64,000 bases of DNA, from positions 124,001 through 188,000 of the forward strand of contig CAYNFR010000001.1 of assembly GCA_964396595.1 (NCBI GenBank). The letters are read 5' to 3'. The DNA is from CAYNFR01 sp964396595 (GTDB lineage Bacteria > Bacteroidota > Bacteroidia > Chitinophagales > Saprospiraceae). A program made the position numbers and the translations under genes. Positions 53,373-62,738 of this stretch are shown here, piece after piece; within the stretch, counting starts at the first letter, position 1, and each line of letters begins with the position of its first letter. Under the pieces are notes generated by a model, which was not told where the DNA came from, ran no database searches, and saw only the letters and a list, made by a program, of their open reading frames with translations.

Positions 53373-55412
53373 TTACTGTGCGGATCCATTGGCATCGCCC
53401 AGCTTGATTGCTCTGAATGTTAACTCTCCGGTCACAGCAGTAAGATTTCTTACAATAATTGTCTGTGGTATATCGCGCAAATCCTGAATGTTAGAATAAT
53501 CACCCATGCCATTCACAAATAGCCAATTACGCCCTTCTGGGAATCCTTCTCTATTGCTCAGAATCACATTGCGGATGATGACCATATCTGTTACGGATAC
53601 TCTGCCATCATTGTTGACATCGGCTGCAAGTGATTGAAATATAGACTCAAATGGCGCCACACCGAGTAGGTGCCGCTGAATGGTAATAAGATCACCTGAC
53701 GTAAGTCCATTCGTAACATTGTTGTCTTTGGCTCTGGCCGTAAGCATGTATTCTCCTATTAGTGGTAATTCTTGAATATCAAATCTTCCCGATGCATTTG
53801 TAGAACCTCGAAGGACGCCATTGACCATTATGTCAACATTGGCCAACGGCCTATCTCTAATATCAAGAACTTTCCCTCTCAATCTTCCCGTGTCAGAACT
53901 GTCTCTACATAGTGTCTTAAATACAGTCAAAAACTGATTTTGATTTGACAAGACGGCACAGCCGGTAGCCCGAATATCAGTTAACCGTCCGCCAATAGGA
54001 GCCACTAATTCTCTATCAAACGAAACACCATATACAAACTGTGTACCCATCCCTGAGCCTTCAAAATCATACATAGTGTCTCTGACTATATGCTGTATGA
54101 CGCGGTTAGTATCCGTGATGATGTACGCATAATGCTCTGGAGGATCAACGCCGGTATTTCGCAAATTTATCCTGTCGGACGTTCCATCCGTAGGGCAGAT
54201 AGAAACTTCTGAAATCCAGCCATCCGTAGCAGTGGTAGTCTCGCTACATTCATAAGGAACTATGGGAGGACAAGCATCTTTTAGCACCGTTAAAAACAAT
54301 GTAGTGTCTGATAAAGCCCAGCAACCTGTAGAACTAATGTCCCTAATATGTTGCCCGGCTACTGCTTGTAATGTGCCATCATAAGAGATTCCGAATACCC
54401 TATTGGGTTCGGATGACGAGCCTTCAAAATTAAACGAAGAGGCCCTGACCATAAATCGGTATAAATTATTTGTGTCCGTAACAAGATAAACAAAATTATT
54501 CCCCGGCTCAAGTCCTCGACTGTTCACGAATGGAACGACATCAGCCTGACCATCACTAGGGCAAATACTAACTTCCTGCACCCAGTTAGTCGTCGCAGTG
54601 GCGGTGGTCTCACAATCGAAAGTCCCCACGCAGCTAGTCTTGACAACCGTGAGCCTACCTTCTTCCGGTGTAATTCTGACACACCCTGTAGCAGTAATAG
54701 AGGAAATAGGAGTGTCCAATGTAAAACTTAAATCACCTTCGTAGCCCACACCATAAACATAAGAGGTGCCTGTGATGATACCCTCAAAATTAAAACTGTT
54801 CGTCATCAATACATTTTGGATATTACCATTTATATCAGTTATAACATAGGCATAATTCTGTCCTACTGATATCCCACCTGAATTCATGAATCTGATGACA
54901 TCTGAAACACCATCTGTCACACATAAGCTAATGCTTCTGCCTACTGAATCCGCAAAAGAAATGGCCAATGAATCACACGGCATCTGTGGCGTGCTAGTCT
55001 GCATGCAATCTGAAGAGGGTAGTGGGGCTGTCGCCCAATGTAAATTGAATAATAAGCATCGCATCACGACATATCGATAATCATCTATCCGAACTCCTGT
55101 AGGTAAATCAAATGAGATGGCTCCTTTAAAATGCCGCAATCCATTTACTGTTCCGATATCCGCAACACGCAATGCCCCATTAATATTCGTACTGTCATTG
55201 GATAAAAATATGACTACATCAGGTCCGCTATCCGTCTCAAAATCATCATCAAGTCGCAATCGGGCCGTGCTATCAGTTAATTGCTCCAGTATAACTTTGC
55301 CCGAGACCGAATAACCACCTCTTACGAAAGGGCTTGTTCTACTACATTGGACTTGCGCGAATGAAGCATGGGCTAGAAACAAAAAAAAACTCGTAAGTAA
55401 GTACATTCTCAT
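53373..55412 (-). CDS. Secreted repeat protein with carboxypeptidase-regulatory-like and dockerin-like domains
   Basis: This 679-residue protein has a signal peptide (1-19). Three copies of a repeat of about 125 residues follow (starting near 155, 275 and 395), each with an EVSICP.DG-like start, a V.Y.ITDTN core, FNFEG-type turn and a late TGC...LTV..C. A carboxypeptidase-regulatory-like domain (LRGKVLDIRDRPLANVDIMVNG, about 507-570) and a dockerin-like EF-hand pair (TSGDLITIQRHLLG and ADVNNDGRVSVTDMVIIRNVIL) come next. It ends at LGDANGSAQ without a sorting domain, so it may be truncated. It is convergent with tRNA-Cys. Confidence 0.75.
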   Translation of the reverse strand: MRMYLLTSFFLFLAHASFAQVQCSRTSPFVRGGYSVSGKVILEQLTDSTARLRLDDDFETDSGPDVVIFLSNDSTNINGALRVADIGTVNGLRHFKGAISFDLPTGVRIDDYRYVVMRCLLFNLHWATAPLPSSDCMQTSTPQMPCDSLAISFADSVGRSISLCVTDGVSDVIRFMNSGGISVGQNYAYVITDINGNIQNVLMTNSFNFEGIITGTSYVYGVGYEGDLSFTLDTPISSITATGCVRITPEEGRLTVVKTSCVGTFDCETTATATTNWVQEVSICPSDGQADVVPFVNSRGLEPGNNFVYLVTDTNNLYRFMVRASSFNFEGSSSEPNRVFGISYDGTLQAVAGQHIRDISSTGCWALSDTTLFLTVLKDACPPIVPYECSETTTATDGWISEVSICPTDGTSDRINLRNTGVDPPEHYAYIITDTNRVIQHIVRDTMYDFEGSGMGTQFVYGVSFDRELVAPIGGRLTDIRATGCAVLSNQNQFLTVFKTLCRDSSDTGRLRGKVLDIRDRPLANVDIMVNGVLRGSTNASGRFDIQELPLIGEYMLTARAKDNNVTNGLTSGDLITIQRHLLGVAPFESIFQSLAADVNNDGRVSVTDMVIIRNVILSNREGFPEGRNWLFVNGMGDYSNIQDLRDIPQTIIVRNLTAVTGELTFRAIKLGDANGSAQ
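53890..54950 (-). repeat. Three tandem repeats of about 360 bases inside the dockerin-like gene
   Basis: The three segments start on the minus strand near 54945, 54585 and 54220 and encode the EVSICP-type repeats. They are clearly similar in protein but diverged in DNA, so the duplication is old. Confidence 0.7.
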
Positions 55413-56417
55413 GGTCGATTCATCTTTGGATAGGCAATATAAGCTAAAACCTTCATTTCTTATTAAGGTTTTCCCTTAAGAACAATGTTGAATCGTTCAA
55501 AGGGAATAAATTCTATCTGTATATACTTGTGTAAATTCGGTTCTTTTCAATATTAAATCTTTCAGAGATATTGCCGATATAGTATGACTCAATACTACTT
55601 GGACTTTACAGTGCTAATGTGTTGGCGACTAATGTTCATTTCTTTAGTTCTCTACATAGCACTATATGAGCGTAAGAATGCAAAAGTAACTCAACTTGCG
55701 GAAGTCTGATGATGACTCTCATCCCTGATTGGAGCTAATACTCGCGAGCTGTTAACGATATTATCGACTAGATGATCTACTTCCTTATTTAATGATTGTA
55801 CGTGCTTCTTAGTGTCTTCATAGAAGACTTCCGGGAATATCTACATCATTGTAGATGTTAGCAGAATATGCACATAAGGACATTCCTTTTCTAATTCATC
55901 CAGAGGCCGCCGACGCATTGACTTAAGAATTAATGTGTTTAAAACACTACTATTCGTTAGTACTTGATCGATATGTTTGAAAATTAAAATGTCATTATCA
56001 CGAGCATCGTGACTTTATTCACACTTTAATATGCTTATAATTAATTAGGTAAAATTATAAGCTATTTGATTACCCTTTTCTGACTACGGAAACATGAGTA
56101 AAGGTAATAAGAAATATAAGCCACTACCATGACCAATTATTAAGTGAGCCTATTATAACAATATCTGATTATTGAGTTAGCATTCAGATTTTACTGAGGC
56201 TACTATGCCTGTTCATATAAGATTGATTGATCGTTCATCCCTCTACTCATTTGAATCGATTGTGCTTTGGTCTGTACTGTTCCGATAATATATCTCTGCT
56301 GACATTTTACAACTCATCACCATAAAGTCTGCCAATTCATGAAGAAAGATCATAAAAAAGAAGCACTATCGAATAAAAGTTCCTTATTTATTGAAAGCTA
56401 AATAGTTTTAAATAATT
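55413..56417. other. 1-kb gene-poor gap with a degraded ORF
   Basis: No intact gene of useful length is present. The stretch is AT-rich. On the minus strand it contains a broken frame (55691-56014), described separately, and a 36-codon ORF near 56233-56343 (MIFLHELADFMVMS...) that is too short to judge. I see no repeat array, tRNA or strong terminator. Old gene loss best fits what is seen. Confidence 0.5.
55691..56014 (-). pseudogene. Possible remnant ORF with one internal stop
   Basis: The minus strand is open from 56014 to the TGA at 55691-55693 except for a TAG at 55841-55843. The two parts read like protein: KHIDQVLTNSSVLNTLILKS, then RRRPLDELEKECPYVHILLT, then after the stop FYEDTKKHVQSLNKEVDHLV. 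The second part has helical heptad-like spacing. I cannot name a family. A chance open frame in AT-rich DNA is possible. Confidence 0.3.
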
Positions 56418-57743
56418 CTACTCAAAGTAAACCACTACATCATCCTTATTAACCCTTTGTTTAACCCAATTGACAATTCTGGTTCTATCAGCTTCATTCA
56501 GCTTAGCATTCAATGTAAAAAACACAGTTGATATTGCTTCTGGTGGTGAACTAGAATCTCTATAGTGCAATGACTCAGTGTATCGACAACCTACTATTTG
56601 GGGGAAAATTGGTTTAATTTCATTAAGAATAGTCAATCCCACTTCCTGCTTTTTAAGCATTCCCTCAATTTCCAGATTCTTCTTGCTCAGAGAAATATTA
56701 AGATTAGCAATCTCTTCCCTCAGTTTATATAACTCTATATTCTTCTCTTCCAGATTGCCTAAGGATAAGCCTTGCTCTATTAAAATTGTAGCATTCATAA
56801 TATCAAAATCCTTTGACTTGTCTATAATGTTTTGCTTTTGATTTTCCGTGAGAGCTGTGCCTCCATAAACTAAAGTGATTACATTATCATTGACATCAAT
56901 ATCATGTTTAAGAAGAAAATTACCTTCAAAAATTGAAACATTCGAAACATAGGAGTTTGCAATTCTTATAAAATTCTCCTTTTGGACAAGTTTATATCCA
57001 AAATATATACTCGGCAAAAGAACAATTGTGATAACGATCGAAATAGAATTATTTATTTTCCTTCGTCTGGATGGGTCAACAATTGTTCTTATTGGAAACT
57101 TCAATAATTGTGAAATCCAGACGGAGGCAATTGCCATAAATATACTGTTGATAGTAAACAAATAAAACGCTCCGAAGAAAAAATTAAACTGACCTGTTGC
57201 GAGACCATAACTTGCTGTACACAGCGGAGGCATAAGCGCTGTAGCAATAGCAACTCCCGGCAAGACATTCCCCTTCTGTTTACTACTAATAGCGACAATT
57301 CCGGCTAAGCCTCCAAATAATGCTATTAGAACATCATAAATCGTCGGGCTTGTCCGAGCTAATAACTCAGAGTGCGCGGTGGAGACAGGACTTAATGCAA
57401 AGTAAGTAGTGGAGGCAATAAGACTCGCTATAATGGCGAATAAAAAGTTTTTAATAGATTTTCTAAAAAGTTCGAAGTCAAAAGTCGCAATGCTGTATCC
57501 CACGCCATTGATTGGGCCCATTAACGGTGATATTAACATCGCTCCGATTATTACAGCTGTTGAATTCATGTTTAGTCCGACAGAGGCAACAATTATTGCA
57601 AAAATCAAAATCCAAAGATTTGTTCCTTTAAAAATGACTCCTTTGTTGATTTCGTCATAAACTACATCAGCTGACTCCAGCTCTGCATCAAGACTAAAAG
57701 AAGACATTATATTTTTTAATTCATGAAATAAATTCAGACTCAT
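56418..57743 (-). CDS. DUF389-family membrane protein
   Basis: This 441-residue protein has about six membrane segments within residues 40-255. They include IVASVGLNMNSTAVIIGAMLISPLMGPI and GLAGIVAISSKQKGNVLPGVAIATALMPPLCTASYGLATG, both typical of DUF389. A soluble C-terminal domain with a short coiled-coil-like part (about 335-370) follows. Function is unknown; the family is an inner-membrane protein group. It stands alone and follows the 1-kb gap. Confidence 0.9.
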   Translation of the reverse strand: MSLNLFHELKNIMSSFSLDAELESADVVYDEINKGVIFKGTNLWILIFAIIVASVGLNMNSTAVIIGAMLISPLMGPINGVGYSIATFDFELFRKSIKNFLFAIIASLIASTTYFALSPVSTAHSELLARTSPTIYDVLIALFGGLAGIVAISSKQKGNVLPGVAIATALMPPLCTASYGLATGQFNFFFGAFYLFTINSIFMAIASVWISQLLKFPIRTIVDPSRRRKINNSISIVITIVLLPSIYFGYKLVQKENFIRIANSYVSNVSIFEGNFLLKHDIDVNDNVITLVYGGTALTENQKQNIIDKSKDFDIMNATILIEQGLSLGNLEEKNIELYKLREEIANLNISLSKKNLEIEGMLKKQEVGLTILNEIKPIFPQIVGCRYTESLHYRDSSSPPEAISTVFFTLNAKLNEADRTRIVNWVKQRVNKDDVVVYFE

Positions 57744-58017
57744 TCTTTAAATGTTATATCATTTGAGATTCTCGACTATCTGATAAAATAATAAGTATTC
57801 AAGCATCTTCGCGCTTCTAGTTTATCAATCCTATTTCTTATTGTTCTACCATCATACTTTAAATTAAAAAACCCCGGTTTATTGATCTGTGAAATTCTTT
57901 CTATGACCAGGGCTGTCCTATTAGATTAAAATAAGATCTATAATGAAAACGGTTAACCTTAAAATTCATAACTTAAACATTTTTAAAATATACTTCCTCC
58001 TCGCCATTTTGAACTAA

Positions 58018-59625
58018 TCACATATTCCCAAAGTAAATATACAAGCCTAATGTCAACACGACCAGCACCACACTGCTATGAACGACATACTTCCATGGCT
58101 TTACATCAACTATGCCAATATCCGTGATCGCGAATTTTGACATCTGGGGATAGAAATGGGACACGACATGCATAAACAATACATTTAAAACGAACTCAAG
58201 ACCCCAAATGTGAACAAAATGCATCTCCACGCGAAATACAAAATTAAGGAAAACATAAAAGCTTAATCCGAATATTAGTCCGGCTTTGGCTCCCATTGCC
58301 GATACCTTAGGAAAAAAGAATCCGGCTATAATTACCGTAGCTATTGGTACAAAAAATATCCCATTTAACTGTTGTAGCAATTGATATAAACCTTCCGGTG
58401 CATAAGCCACATAAGGAGCAATTATAATAGCCATGATTGCCAAAGTCAGTGATGTGTTTCTTCCAAATCTCACCAGACTCTCGTTGCTGACACCGCTGCC
58501 GACAATACGCTTATAAAAATCAAGACTAAACACTGTTGCTGCGCTGTTGAGCGCACTGTTAAAAGTACTCAATACAGCTCCTACGATCACTGCAGCAAAA
58601 AAACCGGTTAACCACGTGGGTACCAGTTTTTTGACGAGCATAGGGTAAATAGCGTCTTGATCGTCATAGAGCGTGTCTCCATAATAATAAAAGCCAATGA
58701 TTCCGGGCAAAACGATTATCAATGGCATTAAGAGTTTTAAAAAACCGGTGAGCAAAAGACCTTTTTGTGCCTCTGCAAGATTGACCGCACCCAATGCTCG
58801 TTGAATAATAGACTGATGCATTGTCCAGAAATATACCTGATTGATAATAATTCCTGTAAATAATACACTAAACGGCAGAATAGCCTCCCTAGATCCCGGG
58901 CCTACCGAAGGTTCTGCACTGATAACATTGAATTTTTCGGGTGCATGGGCAATTAACTTTTGCCAGCCTAGGACGATATTCTTATCGCCGATGTGGTACA
59001 GCGCAATCGCTGGTATCATCAAGCCTGCTGCCAGAAGTCCTATCCCATTAATGGTGTCCGTTAAGGCGACCAGCTTTAACCCACCCAATACAGCATAAAT
59101 GCTACCTAGCCCACCGACGAGCAGTACGGTAATCCAGATGCCCGTCTTTTTTGAAACATTAAGTATAGAGGACACTTCGAATATACTCTCAATATTGAGT
59201 GCGCCGGTGTAAAGCACTATCGGCAGTAGGGTTAACACCATAGAGATGACCAATAAAAAAGCTACCATAGACCGTATCATCCCGTCAAATCGCATTTCTA
59301 AAAATTCGGGTATGGTCGTTAATCCCATCTTCAGATATCGCGGCATGAAGTATAATGCCGCGATTACAAGGGCAATGGCAGATGTTGCCTCCCAAGTGAT
59401 GATAATCGCACCATTCCGATAAGATGACCCATTCATTCCTATCAGATGCTCTGTGGAGATATTAGTTAATAATAAAGATCCCGCTATCACCACCCCTGTC
59501 AGACTTCTCCCTCCGAGAAAATATCCGTCAGGTGTTTCGCGATTAATCCCACGCAGACGCCACGCGGCATAAACTGCCACGAAAGCTGTAAAGAGAACAA
59601 AAGAGCCTAGCTGGCCTAGCATCAT
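58018..59625 (-). CDS. Sodium/solute symporter (SSS family, SGLT-like)
   Basis: This 535-residue protein has about 13-14 membrane segments. Family motifs are PDGYFLGGRSLTGVVIAGSLLLTNISTEHLIGMNG (about 32-66), GGLKLVALTDTINGIGLL near 178-195 and GFFAAVIVGAVLSTFNSALNSAATVFSLD (about 341-369), a conserved sodium-site region. It imports a solute with Na+. Similarity to vSGLT-like sugar carriers suggests a sugar or related compound. The substrate is inferred only from the family. It lies 19 bases downstream of the double-DUF2911 gene. Confidence 0.9.
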   Translation of the reverse strand: MMLGQLGSFVLFTAFVAVYAAWRLRGINRETPDGYFLGGRSLTGVVIAGSLLLTNISTEHLIGMNGSSYRNGAIIITWEATSAIALVIAALYFMPRYLKMGLTTIPEFLEMRFDGMIRSMVAFLLVISMVLTLLPIVLYTGALNIESIFEVSSILNVSKKTGIWITVLLVGGLGSIYAVLGGLKLVALTDTINGIGLLAAGLMIPAIALYHIGDKNIVLGWQKLIAHAPEKFNVISAEPSVGPGSREAILPFSVLFTGIIINQVYFWTMHQSIIQRALGAVNLAEAQKGLLLTGFLKLLMPLIIVLPGIIGFYYYGDTLYDDQDAIYPMLVKKLVPTWLTGFFAAVIVGAVLSTFNSALNSAATVFSLDFYKRIVGSGVSNESLVRFGRNTSLTLAIMAIIIAPYVAYAPEGLYQLLQQLNGIFFVPIATVIIAGFFFPKVSAMGAKAGLIFGLSFYVFLNFVFRVEMHFVHIWGLEFVLNVLFMHVVSHFYPQMSKFAITDIGIVDVKPWKYVVHSSVVLVVLTLGLYIYFGNM

Positions 59626-59644
59626 CTAGATTTCCCAAGCATGA

Positions 59645-60757
59645 TTAATTGGTCGCTTTGATTTGAATAGGTAGTCTTGCCATACTATTTTCCCAAGCAA
59701 CGATCATGTCGACTGTGTTTTTTGCGCCATCTATTAAGAGTATTGATAGATTTTCTACTGTTGTGGGTGTCTTTTCTACTTTGCTCGACACTTTTAGCAG
59801 ATTGTCTTTCTCGTCATGATTGGCCGAGCCCCATGATTGAGCGTTTTTATGAATGATAAATTCCCACGTATCTTTTCCCGCCTTTATAAATAATCCATAA
59901 GTTCCTGCTTTAAAGACTTGATTGTTAATTGTCACCTCGTTGAAAAAAGTAATGGTCGTTGTTTCATTCGCCCCTACACGCCATAGCTCGCCATCTTTAA
60001 TTAACTCACCAAAAATCTTACGTCCCTTCATCTGTGGCCGGCTATAAAGCACACGTATCTGAGGTTCATTGGCTGGGAGGTCTTTAGCATCTACGTAGTT
60101 ACGCATTCTTGATCGGGTAGGATATTGTACCAGATCCATAGGACTGACATCCGCTATATTCATCACCGGCGGATTAAGATTGATGGGCAGTTTAGCTCGA
60201 GTACGATCCCATTCAAAAATCATTTCTACCTTTCCATCATTAACTTTTTGAAATCCTATAGTGAAGTGTTCTCTCACCTCTGTTGTCGCATGAGTAGGGA
60301 CTGAAGCCGCTACGATGTCCTTAGAAATATCACGGTTTTCAGCTCCGGCGATAAATCGTTCTTTAGATATTTTAATAATCCATTGGGTGGGAAATATCTG
60401 AGCGAACATGGTGTATGTGCCGGCGGGAACATAAGTGCCGGCAATTTCTACTGCATTGGCAAATGTTATTTCTGTCGCTTCATTTGCACCTAGACGCCAA
60501 TCCTTACCCCATGGTTCTAAAACGCCGAATACTTCACGGCCCTTTTTCTGTGGGCGGGAATAAAGCACCTTAATGAGACTGTTCCTATTAGGATCATCCG
60601 GGGCTAAGTAATTGCGATATCCAGAAGAAGTCGGATAGTGGGCAATATCCATTGGACTTGCGTCCAGATTCGGAAACTCCAATGTTTGGCCGTTAAGATC
60701 AGGAATGCCTGTATAGCTAAGACAAAACAATAAAAGTAGCGATAAGAGTTTTTTCAT
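59645..60757 (-). CDS. Double DUF2911 secreted protein
   Basis: This 370-residue protein has a signal peptide (about 1-23) and two copies of DUF2911 (about 35-195 and 205-368). The paired motifs are MDIAHYPTSSGYRNY / MDLVQYPTRSRMRNY, VLYSRPQKKGREVFG / VLYSRPQMKGRKIFG and WRLGANEATEITF / WRVGANETTTITF. The family is exported and of unknown function. It precedes the symporter gene by 19 bases, so the two are likely co-transcribed, although a functional link is not known. Confidence 0.9.
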   Translation of the reverse strand: MKKLLSLLLLFCLSYTGIPDLNGQTLEFPNLDASPMDIAHYPTSSGYRNYLAPDDPNRNSLIKVLYSRPQKKGREVFGVLEPWGKDWRLGANEATEITFANAVEIAGTYVPAGTYTMFAQIFPTQWIIKISKERFIAGAENRDISKDIVAASVPTHATTEVREHFTIGFQKVNDGKVEMIFEWDRTRAKLPINLNPPVMNIADVSPMDLVQYPTRSRMRNYVDAKDLPANEPQIRVLYSRPQMKGRKIFGELIKDGELWRVGANETTTITFFNEVTINNQVFKAGTYGLFIKAGKDTWEFIIHKNAQSWGSANHDEKDNLLKVSSKVEKTPTTVENLSILLIDGAKNTVDMIVAWENSMARLPIQIKATN

Positions 60758-60942
60758 TATTCGAAAGATATGGTTTAGAAATTCATATAGTTTATCGACT
60801 TCAAAATCGAAGCTTAAAGGTATATTATTAATTCGTCATGATGATCATTATAAGCCAATCAACTCCTGTTCGGTGCATTAAGTTTTTTGAATATCAAAGG
60901 GATTAATCAAAAATCTTATCTTGCCACTCAAAACCAAAACAT

Positions 60943-62628
60943 ATGAAACCCAGCCTCATACTTATTCTAGGACTATGCTTGTTGTATTCTTGTGCCAAGG
61001 TAAAGGATCAAGGTTTATACTCTTTGGTACTAAATGAATACACCACTTATGAAAAGTCTAAAACATCCTCCCGCGATCATTGGTCTAAAATAGATACCGC
61101 AGCGTTATCTGCTGAATTGCCCATTTATACGGCAATGACCACCAAAATTGCTTCAGTTGATACTAATTCTTTATCTGAAGATCAGAAAATAAATCTGGAT
61201 ATGATGAGACTTCTGATTCAGGAGAAGATAGACAATATAAGTTATGGAAGTCATCTGATGCCCCTCAATGCAGAAGGAGGTTTCTTAACCGGCATACTCT
61301 ATCGACTTCAGCAACAAAAAATCGACTCAGACAATAGCGCCGTGACATTTAACAAACTGATGCAAGACCTACCTAGATATTTGCGGCAGCAAATCAATCT
61401 TATGAGAGAAGGAATAAGGCAAGGGAAGATTTCCCCAAAAATCATTGTAGAAAACTGTGTTTCTATTCTATCCAATGGCATTAATAGTGAGACCTTGCTT
61501 GCGCAAGCAGCGAGTATTGAGAATGACTCTTTACAGCGTGTTGCTCGTTCGATAATCAATGATTCAATCGGAACAGCTCTGTCTGCATTTCAATCATTCC
61601 TCAGTCACGAATATCTCGCTGCCGCACCTGAGGCTATAGGCATTTCAGAAGTGCCGGGAGGTCGTAAATATTATGAAGATCGCATCAAATATTTTACTAC
61701 TTACGACATCTCTCCTGAAGAAGTCTATAACATTGGTCTTCGTGAAGTAGCACGAATAAGGACAGAGATGGAACAAATAATTGCCGAACTCAAATATAAG
61801 GGTGACTTTAATGACTTTATTGAGTTCCTCCGGACAGATGAACGTTTTTACCCCCAAGGACGCATGCAACTTCTGCATTATGCCGCATGGCTTTCTAAGA
61901 AAATGGAAGGCAAGCTGCCGCAATATTTTGGAAAACTTCCCAGAATGCCATTTACTGTCGAACCTGTGCCTGCCGCTATAGCAGAAAATTACACAGCAGG
62001 ACGCTACTCTTCCGGATCATATGAAAATCTTAAAGCAGGCGCTTACTGGGTAAATACAACCAAGCTTAAAAGTCGTCCTTTATATGCACTACCCGCATTG
62101 ACACTTCATGAGGCTGTTCCGGGACATCATTTACAAATCATGTTGGCAGCAGAATTAGAGGATTTACCAGATTTTAGAAAAACGTATCTGAGTGCTTTCG
62201 GCGAAGGCTGGGCACTTTATTGTGAATGGCTAGGAATAGAAGCGGGCATGTATGAAACACCTTATGATCACTTCGGGCGGCTGACATACGAAATGTGGAG
62301 AGCATGCCGACTAGTCGTTGATGTCGGCATGCATTACAAAGGCATGACGCGCGATGAAGCAGTAGATTTTATGGCAAACAATACTGCCCTATCCCTCCAT
62401 GAAGTAAATACAGAAATCAATAGATATATAGGATGGCCGGCACAAGCCGTGTCGTACAAGATGGGCGAGATTAAAATCAGAGAATTGCGCAAGACAGCTG
62501 AATCTGTGCTGGGTGAAAAATTTAATATCCGGGATTTTCATGATCTGGTGCTCAAAAATGGTTCGATTCCGCTTAATTCACTAGAGTCAATTGTTAAAAA
62601 AGAGATTGCTCTCAAACTTGCTTCCTGA
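60943..62628 (+). CDS. DUF885-family lipoprotein (probable metallopeptidase)
   Basis: This 561-residue protein has a lipoprotein signal (LYSC, Cys at residue 17). The DUF885 fold follows, with the zinc-binding motif LTLHEAVPGHHLQ (about 386-398), and FGEGWALYCEWLGIE (about 418-432), which contributes the next Glu. The spacing is like that of HExxH-type peptidases. It should be a periplasmic metallopeptidase; the substrate is unknown. It is divergent from the DUF2911 gene. Confidence 0.88.
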   Translation: MKPSLILILGLCLLYSCAKVKDQGLYSLVLNEYTTYEKSKTSSRDHWSKIDTAALSAELPIYTAMTTKIASVDTNSLSEDQKINLDMMRLLIQEKIDNISYGSHLMPLNAEGGFLTGILYRLQQQKIDSDNSAVTFNKLMQDLPRYLRQQINLMREGIRQGKISPKIIVENCVSILSNGINSETLLAQAASIENDSLQRVARSIINDSIGTALSAFQSFLSHEYLAAAPEAIGISEVPGGRKYYEDRIKYFTTYDISPEEVYNIGLREVARIRTEMEQIIAELKYKGDFNDFIEFLRTDERFYPQGRMQLLHYAAWLSKKMEGKLPQYFGKLPRMPFTVEPVPAAIAENYTAGRYSSGSYENLKAGAYWVNTTKLKSRPLYALPALTLHEAVPGHHLQIMLAAELEDLPDFRKTYLSAFGEGWALYCEWLGIEAGMYETPYDHFGRLTYEMWRACRLVVDVGMHYKGMTRDEAVDFMANNTALSLHEVNTEINRYIGWPAQAVSYKMGEIKIRELRKTAESVLGEKFNIRDFHDLVLKNGSIPLNSLESIVKKEIALKLAS

Positions 62629-62656
62629 TGAGCCTAGTGTGTTATCGTCCTAAATG

Positions 62657-62687
62657 TTGTACAATCCAATAATTCAGAGCATCTTTG
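62657..62687 (+). promoter_or_regulatory. Candidate promoter of odhB
   Basis: TTG at 62657-62659 and CATCTTTG at 62680-62687 are 20 bases apart. This is one base off the TAnnTTTG -7 consensus and lies about 50 bases before the odhB ATG. Confidence 0.45.
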
Positions 62688-62738
62688 TAAACATTTTTTA
62701 AACATTGTTAAATAATTTTTTAAGCTAGCCTAAAAATT

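Noticed and set aside
57861..57885. AAACC/GGTTT repeat with a T-rich side between the symporter and DUF389 genes
   Set aside because: The stem is only 4-5 bases, it lies upstream of the minus-strand DUF389 start, and it does not sit after any gene it could terminate.
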